Below, piece after piece: positions 38,870 through 46,748 of a stretch of DNA of 64,000 nucleotides. A program made the translations under genes and the position numbers. Location of the stretch: assembly GCF_001665785.1 (NCBI RefSeq), contig NZ_LZSO01000012.1, positions 186,001 to 250,000 on the forward strand, written 5' to 3'. Position 1 is the stretch's first letter, and each line of letters opens with the position of its first letter. Under the pieces are notes generated by a model that was not told where the DNA came from, made no database searches, and saw nothing but the letters and a program-made list of their open reading frames with translations. The DNA is from Mycolicibacterium peregrinum. Lineage in GTDB: Bacteria; Actinomycetota; Actinomycetes; Mycobacteriales; Mycobacteriaceae.

Positions 38870-39855
38870 CTCTCACCGACCAGGCTTTGACCACCGGCTG
38901 GACAGTGGAACCGGCCACTGCCCACGACTATCCACTGATCGCAGATTTCCTCGCGACCACACCGGGTCTGCGGGGACGAAAGTTCGCCGCCGATTCGCGC
39001 GACGTCGCCGAGCAGCTCGCCGGCGCGTATCCCGGGTCGGCAGTGGTCCTGCGCAGTGAGTCGGCCGACGTGCTCGGGTATGCGGTGCTGTACCAGCCCG
39101 ACGGTGCCGAACCGGAAGTGTTGGGAGACTTCGTATTCAGCCCGGCGGTGACCGAGGCGACGGTCGGAGCGGTCGTCGACGACACCGTCGACCGGTTCCA
39201 CCGGCTGGTGGCCCCCGGCGCCTATCTGCGGGTGTACATCGGGGCCGATCAGCCTGCGGCGATCGGAGCGCTGGTGCGACGTGGCGCGCGTCAGGAGCGT
39301 CAGTTCGTCGCGACCCGTAAGCCGCTGCTCGCTGAGGATCCCGCCGAGCTGGCCGCCGCGCACATCGACGGCCTGACGATCCTGTCCTGGCCGGAGGTGA
39401 TCTCGGGCGGGTTCGCCGAGCAGGTGCGCCAATTGCAGTTCGACACGTTCAGCGAGCATTTCGGGAACATGTCGAAAACCCCGCAGCGTTGGGAACATCA
39501 CCTTCGCAGCCGGGCGTTCAATCCGGACTTCAGCATCGCTGCGGTCAACGACGACGGTGTGGTGGTGGGCTACGTACTGGGATCGACCTACACGGTGGGC
39601 AGCGGCGCCGAGGAGGAACGCAGCGCACACACCGATTACATCGGGGTACGCCGCGACCTGAGAACACGCGGGACCGGGGAACTGTTGTTGCGCAAGATCT
39701 GGCTGGCGGCGTTGCGGCGCGGGTTCACGGTCGCGTCGCTGGGTACCGACATCGACAACGCCAGCAAGGCCCACGAGCTGTACCGCCGCCTGGGGTATCT
39801 CGCGGTCCGGGACCAGTACGCATACCGCATCGATCACGACGGGAGCATCCGATGA
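38866..39855 (+). CDS. Double-GNAT acetyltransferase, sulfur operon gene 4
   Basis: A 329-residue protein with two GNAT-like halves. The C-terminal one is intact: FSIAAVNDDGVVVGYVLG, the acetyl-CoA loop IGVRRDLRTRGTGELLL, and NASKAHELYRRLGYLAVRDQYAYR. The N-terminal half is degenerate (VLGYAVLYQPDG). In this setting it may N-acetylate an S-alkyl-cysteine before oxidative C-S cleavage. ATGA overlaps join it to the permease before and the DszC-like gene after. No cysteine. Confidence 0.82.
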   Translation: MTLTDQALTTGWTVEPATAHDYPLIADFLATTPGLRGRKFAADSRDVAEQLAGAYPGSAVVLRSESADVLGYAVLYQPDGAEPEVLGDFVFSPAVTEATVGAVVDDTVDRFHRLVAPGAYLRVYIGADQPAAIGALVRRGARQERQFVATRKPLLAEDPAELAAAHIDGLTILSWPEVISGGFAEQVRQLQFDTFSEHFGNMSKTPQRWEHHLRSRAFNPDFSIAAVNDDGVVVGYVLGSTYTVGSGAEEERSAHTDYIGVRRDLRTRGTGELLLRKIWLAALRRGFTVASLGTDIDNASKAHELYRRLGYLAVRDQYAYRIDHDGSIR

Positions 39856-41087
39856 GCAGGGCAGACACATATCTGAAGCGGCCGTCCGGATACGACGCCG
39901 AATTGCAGTCGGTGTTCAGGCCGATTTTCGCGCGGATCGCGGAAGGCAACGTGGCACGCGAACGCGATCGCACGTTCCCGCATGAGCAGGTGCGGTGGCT
40001 CGGCGACGCCGGATTCGGCACGTTGCGTATCCCCGCGGAACAAGGCGGTTTCGGTGCCTCGCTGGAGCAGACCTTCTTGTTGCTGGCCGAACTGGGTGAG
40101 GCAGATGCCAACGTCGCCCACATCTGGCGCAACCACCTGGCCTTCGTCGAGGACCGGCTCAACGCCCCGGTGACCGAGGACACCAACACCTGGATCAAGC
40201 GTTTCCTGGCGGGTGAGTTCGTCGGCGGCGGCTGGACCGAGGCCAACAATGTCACGCTGGCCAACCTGGCCACCACGGTCACCGAGCAGGGCGACCACTG
40301 GCTGGTCTCGGGCGCGAAATACTATGCGACAGGCAGTCTTTACGCCGACTGGCTGGATGTACTCGGCCGCGGCGACGACGGCGAGCTGTGGACGGCGTTG
40401 GTGCGCGCCGAGGATCCGGGGGTGACGCTGGTCGACGACTGGCGAGGGTTCGGGCAGCGCACCACCGCCAGCGGTTCGGTGAGGTACGACGGGGCCCGCG
40501 CTGAACCGGGCAACGTGTTCCCGGCGGCCGAGCGGTTCACCTACCAGGCCCACTTCTATCAGATCGCGATGCTCGCCGTGCTCACCGGAATCACCCGGGC
40601 GGTGCACCGGGATGGGACGGCTGCACTACGACGGCGCACCCGCAACTATCCGCAAGGCCTTGCCGAGGTGCCGGCCGAAGACGCTCAACTGTTGCAGGTG
40701 ATCGGGGAGATCTCGGCCGAGGCGTTCGGTGCCGAGGCGGCCCTGGGGTCGAGCGCGCGCACCCTCGACCGGATCGTTGCGGGTCGGCTGGCCGGCAGCG
40801 ACGACCATGCCCGCGAGCTGTTGATCGACGCCGAGGTTGCCGTCGCGCAGGCGCAACTGGTGATCATCGGAGCGGCGCTGCGGTCCACCACCAAGGTGTT
40901 CGACGCGCTCGGAGCCTCCGGTGTGTCCGAAGAGCTCGGCCTGGACCGGCATTGGCGTAACGCCCGCACGTTGGCGTCCCACAATCCCGTGGTCTACAAA
41001 GCGCGCATCCTGGGGGACTGGTTCGTCAACGGCAAGGACCCGGTGGCCGATCTGGTGAGCCGCGGCCGGGGCGGCCAGGGCAACTGA
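39852..41087 (+). CDS. DszC/SfnC-like flavin monooxygenase, sulfur operon gene 5
   Basis: A 411-residue acyl-CoA-dehydrogenase-fold protein of the sulfur-monooxygenase type (DszC, SfnC) rather than a true dehydrogenase: GFGTLRIPAEQGGFGASLEQTF, GGWTEANNVTLANLATTVTEQGDHWLVSGAKYYATGSLYADWL, and the C-terminal HWRNARTLASHNPVVYKARILGDW. Such enzymes oxidise sulfides or sulfones with reduced flavin. Its TGA lies inside the first copy of a 23-base tandem repeat (41065-41110). No cysteine; only two methionines. Confidence 0.86.
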   Translation: MSRADTYLKRPSGYDAELQSVFRPIFARIAEGNVARERDRTFPHEQVRWLGDAGFGTLRIPAEQGGFGASLEQTFLLLAELGEADANVAHIWRNHLAFVEDRLNAPVTEDTNTWIKRFLAGEFVGGGWTEANNVTLANLATTVTEQGDHWLVSGAKYYATGSLYADWLDVLGRGDDGELWTALVRAEDPGVTLVDDWRGFGQRTTASGSVRYDGARAEPGNVFPAAERFTYQAHFYQIAMLAVLTGITRAVHRDGTAALRRRTRNYPQGLAEVPAEDAQLLQVIGEISAEAFGAEAALGSSARTLDRIVAGRLAGSDDHARELLIDAEVAVAQAQLVIIGAALRSTTKVFDALGASGVSEELGLDRHWRNARTLASHNPVVYKARILGDWFVNGKDPVADLVSRGRGGQGN

Positions 41088-41110
41088 GCCGGGGCGGCCA
41101 GGGCAACTGA
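41065..41110 (+). repeat. 23-bp perfect tandem duplication across a stop codon
   Basis: The unit beginning GCCGGGGCGGCC and ending GGGCAACTGA occurs at 41065-41087 and again, identical and directly adjacent, at 41088-41110. The first copy ends with the TGA of the DszC-like gene. The second copy is non-coding. It looks like a recent slippage or short duplication event. Confidence 0.95.
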
Positions 41111-41117
41111 GGCGTCG

Positions 41118-42032
41118 TCAGTCGACCTGGAGTACCGCCTTGCCCGCGACCTTGCGGTCGAGCAGGGCCTGTGCGGCGACGGCGATGTTGGTCCACGTGT
41201 CGCGAAGACCGATCTGCGGGTCGAGCTCGCCGTCGGCCACCAACGTCAGCAGGTAGTCCAGATCAGCTTGGAACGGTGCCCGAACGGTGAACGGCTCCAA
41301 GCGTTTCCGATTCCCGCGACGTCGCTCGGCCTCGAAGTCGATGGTGGTCGGTTCGTTGGACGCCATCCCGATGGACTGCACCGACCCGCCGTCGGACACC
41401 AGGCTGAAGGCCTGGGCCAGGAGAGTTCCGCCGACATTGTCGAGGACACCGAACACCGGCTCGGTCACGCCGTCCAGCCCCACCACGACCTCGGCCGCGC
41501 CCAATTCCTCCAGGCCTTCACCGCGCCGCGCACTGCCTACCGCGGCGACCACGTGCGCCCCGGCCCGTGCGGCCAGCTGCACCGCGAATCGGCCGACCCC
41601 TCCGGACGCACCGGTGATGAGGACCCGGCGCCCCACCACCGGGCCGAGGGCTCGCAGCGCCTGCAGGGCCGTCACGCCGGCCACCGGAAGGGCAGCACCC
41701 TCTTCGAATTCGACGAATTCGGGAAGCTCGGCGAGATTCTCGGTGGAGACCGCGCGGCGCTCGGCCCAGCCGGCTGCTCCGCTGAAGCCCACCACACGCG
41801 TGCCGACAGCCGGTCCCGTCCCGTCGGCCGCGGCTCTGGTCACGATCCCCGCGCTGTCCCACCCCGGCACCTCGCCGGGGCGGCGCATCTGATCGATGAA
41901 GTGCACCTCGCCGAAGTTCAGCGCGATCGCATGGACGTCGATCAGCGCCTGGGAGTCGGCGACCGATGGTTCGGCCACCTCGTCGAACCTGAGGTTTGCG
42001 GGAGCTTGCGGGTCGTAGACGAGGGCTCGCAT
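41118..42032 (-). CDS. Zinc-independent alcohol dehydrogenase/quinone oxidoreductase
   Basis: A 304-residue medium-chain dehydrogenase of the quinone-oxidoreductase-like type: MRALVYDPQAPANLRFDEVAEP at the start, GWDSAGIVTRAAADG, the NADPH motif VLITGASGGVGRFAVQLAARAGAHVVAAVGS, and the C-terminal GKAVLQVD. No structural zinc cysteines are present. I use the start at 42032; an ATG at 42074 would add 14 residues. Divergent from a methyltransferase gene. Confidence 0.85.
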   Translation of the reverse strand: MRALVYDPQAPANLRFDEVAEPSVADSQALIDVHAIALNFGEVHFIDQMRRPGEVPGWDSAGIVTRAAADGTGPAVGTRVVGFSGAAGWAERRAVSTENLAELPEFVEFEEGAALPVAGVTALQALRALGPVVGRRVLITGASGGVGRFAVQLAARAGAHVVAAVGSARRGEGLEELGAAEVVVGLDGVTEPVFGVLDNVGGTLLAQAFSLVSDGGSVQSIGMASNEPTTIDFEAERRRGNRKRLEPFTVRAPFQADLDYLLTLVADGELDPQIGLRDTWTNIAVAAQALLDRKVAGKAVLQVD

Positions 42033-42086
42033 GAAGGGGCTAACCCCGAACGGTTTGGCGCTATTCCCTCCCATAGGGTGGCCGAT

Positions 42087-42641
42087 GTGAGCCAGAAGGA
42101 CCGCGCCCGGTGGGACGCGGCCTATGCCGACTGGGAGCCGGACCGAGTGCCGGCGCTACCCGAGGTCTTCAGCGGCCACGCCGACCAGTTTCCCGCGTCC
42201 GGGTCGGCCCTCGACATCGCGTGTGGAACCGGCCGGGCCGCGGTGTGGCTGGCTCAGCGTGGGCTGACCGTGTCCGGCTTCGACGTATCCACCGTGGCGA
42301 TCACGCAGGCGAGGGCGACGGCCGCAAGCCACGGAGTGGCAGATCGCTGCCGATTCGAGGTCGCTGACCTCGACGACGGCCTGCCGGCCGGACCCCAGGT
42401 CGACGTGGTGCTGTGTCACCGCTTCCGCGATCCCGGGCTCTACCCGGCCCTCGCCGCCCGCTTGCGGCCGGGCGGCCTGCTCGCCATCTGCGTGCTCAGT
42501 GAGGTCGGCGCGGAGGTGGGCCGGTTCCGGGCCGCGGTGGGTGAACTCGAGGCGTCCTTCGCCGGTCTCGAGCAGCTCGGCGCGGCCGAGGGAGATGGCC
42601 AGGCCTGGCTGGTGGCCCGGGCATCGGCTACAGCGCGTTGA
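42087..42641 (+). CDS. Class I SAM-dependent methyltransferase
   Basis: A 184-residue methyltransferase: RWDAAYADWEPDRVPALPEVF leads to motif I LDIACGTGRAAVWLAQRGLTVSGFDVS, motif II DVVLCHRFRDPGLYPALAARL and GGLLAICVLS. Substrate unknown; relatives are often annotated as TehB-like or tellurite-resistance proteins. GTG 42087 (VSQKDRARW) was chosen, GTG 42078 is also in frame. The 3' end overlaps the convergent ANTAR gene by 14 bases. Confidence 0.82.
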   Translation: MSQKDRARWDAAYADWEPDRVPALPEVFSGHADQFPASGSALDIACGTGRAAVWLAQRGLTVSGFDVSTVAITQARATAASHGVADRCRFEVADLDDGLPAGPQVDVVLCHRFRDPGLYPALAARLRPGGLLAICVLSEVGAEVGRFRAAVGELEASFAGLEQLGAAEGDGQAWLVARASATAR

Positions 42642-42906
42642 CGGGTACCCGCCGGGACTGCGCCAGCAGTTCACCCCAGGCGTTGAACGCCTCGGCGTAT
42701 TCGGCCGTGGTGCCCGAGTGGCCGCCGGCAAGATCCACCAACGCCCTTGCGATGCTGCCGATTCCGATGCCGGTGCGCTGCACCACCCGCACCAGTTCGG
42801 CGAATGCCTGATCGGGCGCGCAACCGCGCAGGGCGACCAGAACACCGATCGCCACGTCGATCTTGATGCGTGAAGTGTCGTCTGCACGGACGCGGCTGTA
42901 GCTCAT
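42628..42906 (-). CDS. Short ANTAR-domain protein
   Basis: A 92-residue protein nearly filled by an ANTAR RNA-binding domain: SRIKIDVAIGVLVALRGCAPDQAFAELVRVVQRTGIGIGSIARALVDL. ANTAR proteins bind paired hairpins in mRNA leaders and prevent termination. No receiver or GAF sensor domain is attached, and no matching double hairpin was identified nearby. The start codon shares bases with the opposite-strand region ahead of the lipoprotein gene. Confidence 0.8.
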   Translation of the reverse strand: MSYSRVRADDTSRIKIDVAIGVLVALRGCAPDQAFAELVRVVQRTGIGIGSIARALVDLAGGHSGTTAEYAEAFNAWGELLAQSRRVPVNAL

Positions 42907-43000
42907 GACCCGATGGTGCCGGGTCGGTGCCGACTCATCCAGAGATCGGCGCACGGTGATTGTGTCCGGGGAGGTGCCACCGGTCGGTGACAATGATGAC

Positions 43001-43699
43001 ATGCCTTGTCGCCCCGTGATCGCACTACTCGTCGCCGCATCACTGCTGATGGCCGGATGCGCACAGATAGTCGACGGCAGCGCCGTGCGGGCGGAGAACT
43101 CGGTCCCCGTGATCGACCAAACCTTCACCGATTCCGCACTCGAAGGTCTCTTGATTTCCGCGCAGGACGCCGACGAGATCGTCGGAGTGACCGGACTGAA
43201 ACCCACGGAATCCCGCGATACCAGCGACACGATGAACGTCAATGCCAACGATCTGTCTGACGAAGACTGTCGTGCAGCAGTTTTCGGTGCACAGGAGGCG
43301 GTGTACGCGGGTTCGGGTTGGACCGCCGTGCGTGATCAGGTGATGTCGACGCCCCATTCCAGGCAATCCATCGAACAGACTGTGGTGCTGTATCCGTCGG
43401 GTGATGAGGCACGTAGCTTCTTCGACTCGGCCGGGCAATCGTGGCAGGCGTGTACCGGGCGCACCATCTCGATAGGTACCGGAGATGCGACGACGCATTG
43501 GGATATCGCTGACGTTGTCGCCGAGCAGTCGCTGTTGACCCAGTTCTCGACCGAGCAGCAGCAGCCCGAGTGGCCATGCGATCACGCGCTGGCAGTTGTC
43601 TCCAATCTCGTGATCGAAACCTGGGCATGCGGAGTAGGTATCACGAACCAGGCCGCCACCCTCGCACTGCACATGGCAGACAAGGCGGCGGCCCGGTAG
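43001..43699 (+). CDS. Lipoprotein with PknH-like sensor domain
   Basis: A 232-residue protein with signal peptide RPVIALLVAASLLMAGC (lipobox LMAGC). The mature part contains paired cysteines (DEDCRAAVFG, WQACTGR, WPCDHAL, ETWACGVG) spaced as in the extracellular PknH sensor domain, which forms disulfides. It is similar in type to mycobacterial LppR/LpqQ-like proteins; lppR adjoins lepA in M. tuberculosis. Ligand unknown. Its end lies six bases from the convergent cysteine-desulfurase gene. Confidence 0.8.
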   Translation: MPCRPVIALLVAASLLMAGCAQIVDGSAVRAENSVPVIDQTFTDSALEGLLISAQDADEIVGVTGLKPTESRDTSDTMNVNANDLSDEDCRAAVFGAQEAVYAGSGWTAVRDQVMSTPHSRQSIEQTVVLYPSGDEARSFFDSAGQSWQACTGRTISIGTGDATTHWDIADVVAEQSLLTQFSTEQQQPEWPCDHALAVVSNLVIETWACGVGITNQAATLALHMADKAAAR

Positions 43700-43705
43700 C
43701 CGGTG

Positions 43706-45529
43706 CTAGGCGCTACCCTCGGCGATCCGGCGCACCGCGTCGATGAACACGTCGATTTCCTCGAACGTGTTGTAGAACGCGAAGGACGGTCGCACCGTGG
43801 CCTCGAGGCCGAGGCGGCGCAGGATCGGCTGGGCGCAATGATGCCCGGCCCGCACTGCGATGCCCTCGGCGTTGAGCGCCTTGCCCACCTCCAGCGGCTC
43901 ATGCCCGGCCAGCACGAAGGACAGCACGCTGGCCTTCTCGTCAGCCGTGCCGACCAGCCGCACGCCCGGGATGGCCGCCAGCCGTGGGGTGGCGTACTCC
44001 AGCAAGGCGTGCTCGTAGGCCGCGATGCGTTCGATGCCGACGCGCTCCACGTAGCGCAGCGCCTCGCCGAGCCCGACGGCGTCGGCGATGTTGCCGGTGC
44101 CGGCCTCGTACTTGTTCGGCGGGCCCTGGTACAGCGACCGGTCGAGGGTGACGTCGGCGATCATGTTGCCGCCGCCCTGCCACGGTGGCGTCTCGGCGAG
44201 CACGTCCTCGCGGCCGTACAGGGCGCCGATTCCGGTGGGGCCGTAGATCTTGTGCCCGGAGAACACGAAGAAGTCAGCTCCGAGTTCGGCCACGTCGATC
44301 GGGATGTGCGGAATGGACTGCGCGCCGTCGATCAGCACCCTCGCACCGTACCGGTGCCCGAGTTCGACGATGGTCTTGACCGGGGTCACGGTGCCAAGCG
44401 CATTCGACACCTGGGTGGCGGCAACGAGTTTCGTTCGTGGCCCGAGCAGGTCCTCGAACTCGCTGAGCAACAGGTTGCCGGCGTCGTCCACCGGTGCCAC
44501 CTTCAGCACCGCGCCCGTCTGCTGCGAGATCAGCTGCCACGGAACGATATTGGCGTGGTGTTCGAGGTGGGTGACGACGATCTCGTCGCCCGGCCCCAGA
44601 TGCTTGCCGCCCCACGCGTAGGCCACCAGATTGATCGCCTCGGTGGTGCCGCGGACGAAGATGATCTCCTCGGTCTTCGACGCCCCGATGAAGCGGCGCA
44701 CCGCTTCGCGTGCGTCCTCGTAGGCATCAGTGGCCCGAGCCGCCAGTTCGTGCGCAGCCCGGTGGATGTTGGAGTTCTCGTGCGCGTAGAAGTACGCCAG
44801 CCGGTCGATCACTGACTGGGGCTTCTGGGTGGTGGCCGCATTGTCGAACCAGATCAGCGGCTTGCCGTTGACGGTCTCGCGCAGGATCGGGAAATCCGCA
44901 CGGATGGCATTGACGTCGAAGATCTCGTGATCGTCGGCCGGTGCCGGAATGGGCTCGGCCGCATGGGGTGCGCCCGGGGCCTGCAGGAAGTAGTAGCCTC
45001 CCGCATCCTCGGAGACCGCCGGCGTATCCGACCACCCGAGATCCGGCACCTCCGGAACCGCGCCGGGCCAGGCCGGCGCCGACCCGCGAGGCGCGACCGG
45101 TGCCGATGGGGGAGAGCTCGCCAGTACCCCGGGCACCGTCGGGACCAGACCGGCCGGAACCGCGAACGCCTCCAGCCCGCCGATGGGTGCGATGGGGCTG
45201 GCCGCATTCCCACGCGGAGCGACCGGGACCACCCCCGGAATGCCTTCCGGTTCAGGCGACGTCGGGGCCGGGATGAGAACCTCGGGCACCGATACGAATT
45301 CGGCCGGCGTCGCCGGATGTGCCAGGCCGGCTGCCGCCGAGCCTGCCGAAGCCGCCGAGGTGGTGTCCGGAGCCACCCCGCGCGGGGCGACCGGCGCGGC
45401 CGACGGCGGGCTGTCGGGCCCGGGTCGGAAGCTGGTGGCGAACAACTGCGACGCCAGCGCGGTCAACTCCGCCGCGCTGATCGGCAGGTCACTCTCGGCA
45501 TCTAGCGAACGGAACTCACTTGTACTCAT
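43706..45529 (-). CDS. SufS-like cysteine desulfurase with encapsulin-targeting domain
   Basis: A 607-residue protein. Residues about 205-607 are a group II cysteine desulfurase: LIWFDNAATTQKP, THLEHHANIVPW, the PLP lysine in FSGHKIYGPTG (Lys427) and the catalytic cysteine in AGHHCAQP (Cys565, the only cysteine). Residues 1-205 are disordered, rich in Pro, Ala and Ser, with three PVAPRG motifs at 46-51, 102-107 and 144-149. Such extensions load cysteine desulfurase into Family 2A encapsulin shells, and the shell gene lies directly upstream, overlapping by 14 bases. The enzyme releases persulfide sulfur from cysteine. Confidence 0.93.
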   Translation of the reverse strand: MSTSEFRSLDAESDLPISAAELTALASQLFATSFRPGPDSPPSAAPVAPRGVAPDTTSAASAGSAAAGLAHPATPAEFVSVPEVLIPAPTSPEPEGIPGVVPVAPRGNAASPIAPIGGLEAFAVPAGLVPTVPGVLASSPPSAPVAPRGSAPAWPGAVPEVPDLGWSDTPAVSEDAGGYYFLQAPGAPHAAEPIPAPADDHEIFDVNAIRADFPILRETVNGKPLIWFDNAATTQKPQSVIDRLAYFYAHENSNIHRAAHELAARATDAYEDAREAVRRFIGASKTEEIIFVRGTTEAINLVAYAWGGKHLGPGDEIVVTHLEHHANIVPWQLISQQTGAVLKVAPVDDAGNLLLSEFEDLLGPRTKLVAATQVSNALGTVTPVKTIVELGHRYGARVLIDGAQSIPHIPIDVAELGADFFVFSGHKIYGPTGIGALYGREDVLAETPPWQGGGNMIADVTLDRSLYQGPPNKYEAGTGNIADAVGLGEALRYVERVGIERIAAYEHALLEYATPRLAAIPGVRLVGTADEKASVLSFVLAGHEPLEVGKALNAEGIAVRAGHHCAQPILRRLGLEATVRPSFAFYNTFEEIDVFIDAVRRIAEGSA

Positions 45530-46439
45530 GGAAGTGGTCCACTCCGACGTCCTCGAGGACCGCCAGCGCGTCGTCGGTGAGCACCGCCAGCGACGAATAC
45601 AGGGTCACCAGGTAGGACGCGATGGCCGACCGGTTGATGCCGGTGAACCGCACCGAGAGACCGGGGGCCTGCTCGCCGACCAGTCCCGGCTGGAACAGGC
45701 CGACGACGCCCTGACGCTCCTCGCCGGTGCGCACCAGGATGAACTTGGTCTTGCCGTCTTCGACGGGAACCTTGTCCGACGGCACGATCGGGATGCCGCG
45801 CCAGGTGATGAACTGCGCGCCGAACAGACTGACGACTGGCGGCGGGACGCCGCGGCGGGTGGCTTCACGACCGAATGCCGCCACGCCCAGCGGATTGGTC
45901 AGGAAGAACGCCGGGGTCTTCCACACCTTGGTGATCAGCGAGTCAAGGTCGTCGGGGGTAGGCGTGCCGCGCAGGGTTTGGATGGTCTGCTCCGGCGTGA
46001 CCTGCGACAGCAACCCGTACTCGGGGTTGTTGACCAGCTCGAACTCCTGGCGTTCCTTGATCGTCTCGATGGTCAGGCGCAGCTGCTGGGCCACCTGATC
46101 GTGCGGGCTGGAGTACAGATCGGAGACCCGGGTGTGCACGTCGAGCAGAGTCGAGATCGAGCGCAGCGTGTACTCGCGCGGGCTGGTCTCGTAGTCCACG
46201 TAGGTTTCGGGCAGCGGCTCTTCGGTGCCGGCACCCTCCTCTGAGTGGATCGCGACCTGATCGGGGTTGACCACCCGGTTCACCCGGTAGATGCCGGCCT
46301 CGACCGGGACCCAGCTCAGCAGGTGCAGCAGGAACCGCGGGGTGATGGTGGACAGCTGGGGAACGGTCTTGGTGGCGTTCGCCAGCTGCCGGGCGGCAAG
46401 ATCGCCGAGTGCCTGTGATTCGTTCTGCGCGGACGTCAC
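45516..46439 (-). CDS. Family 2A encapsulin shell protein
   Basis: A 307-residue shell protein of the SrpI/major-membrane-protein-I type: LGDLAARQLANATKTVPQLSTITPRFLLHLLSWVPVEAG at the start, EFELVNNPEYGLL in the middle, and TRRGVPPPVVSLFGAQFITWRGIPIVPSDKVPV in the HK97-type P domain. These assemble into 25-nm-class compartments. The GTG start has a strong GGAGGTAGG site. It is the first gene of the encapsulin-desulfurase unit, divergent from a Cys-leader gene. It has no cysteine and no methionine after the start. An AT-rich TATCGT (minus strand, 46482-46487) may be its -10. Confidence 0.94.
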   Translation of the reverse strand: MTSAQNESQALGDLAARQLANATKTVPQLSTITPRFLLHLLSWVPVEAGIYRVNRVVNPDQVAIHSEEGAGTEEPLPETYVDYETSPREYTLRSISTLLDVHTRVSDLYSSPHDQVAQQLRLTIETIKERQEFELVNNPEYGLLSQVTPEQTIQTLRGTPTPDDLDSLITKVWKTPAFFLTNPLGVAAFGREATRRGVPPPVVSLFGAQFITWRGIPIVPSDKVPVEDGKTKFILVRTGEERQGVVGLFQPGLVGEQAPGLSVRFTGINRSAIASYLVTLYSSLAVLTDDALAVLEDVGVDHFHEYK

Positions 46440-46577
46440 GGGGGTCCTACCTCCAACCGGTCAAAGTGGGTGTGGGCGGCAACGATACGGCCAAATCCTG
46501 TCAACGACAGTGTTTAGCGCGCCGACGATTCAAACCGGTCACGACGATGTGAACTGGGCATTGCTGTCCACTTGCCG

Positions 46578-46583
46578 TATGGT
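46578..46583 (+). promoter_or_regulatory. -10 element for a leaderless polycysteine leader
   Basis: TATGGT ends seven bases before the ATG at 46591, the spacing that places the transcription start on the A of the ATG. The same hexamer type and identical seven-base spacing recur before the leader peptide at 50540. Confidence 0.6.
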
Positions 46584-46590
46584 GGGCCGC

Positions 46591-46659
46591 ATGCAACACG
46601 TCGAATCGCTGCGCGCCGCCATCGTGCGCTGCCTCGACGTGCGTTGTTGTTGTTGTTGA
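46591..46659 (+). CDS. Polycysteine leader peptide (cysteine attenuator)
   Basis: A 22-codon frame beginning MQHVESLRAA and ending VRCLDVRCCCC: four consecutive TGT cysteine codons stand just before the TGA. Leaderless mycobacterial ORFs ending in a cysteine run have been shown to make translation of the following operon respond to cysteine. The next gene starts 89 bases downstream. A ribosome stalled at the Cys run under cysteine shortage would expose its start. The link to sulfur genes on the other side (encapsulin, cysteine desulfurase) supports this reading. Confidence 0.85.
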   Translation: MQHVESLRAAIVRCLDVRCCCC

Positions 46660-46748
46660 TTTTCTGACGCCATCCTCTGCGTCGCCCGCCCGCTTTCTCG
46701 CGGTGCGTTGATGCGCGCGTATCCGGCCTTCAAGAAAGTCAACCCCTC

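Noticed and set aside
41065..41110. Adjacent 23-bp repeats considered as a CRISPR or attachment site
   Set aside because: The copies are directly abutting with no spacer and there are only two; no cas genes or integrase are near.
43695..43717. GGTAGC...GCTACC inverted repeat between the lipoprotein and desulfurase genes considered as a terminator
   Set aside because: The stem is only six base pairs with an 11-base loop and no U-tract, too weak to call.
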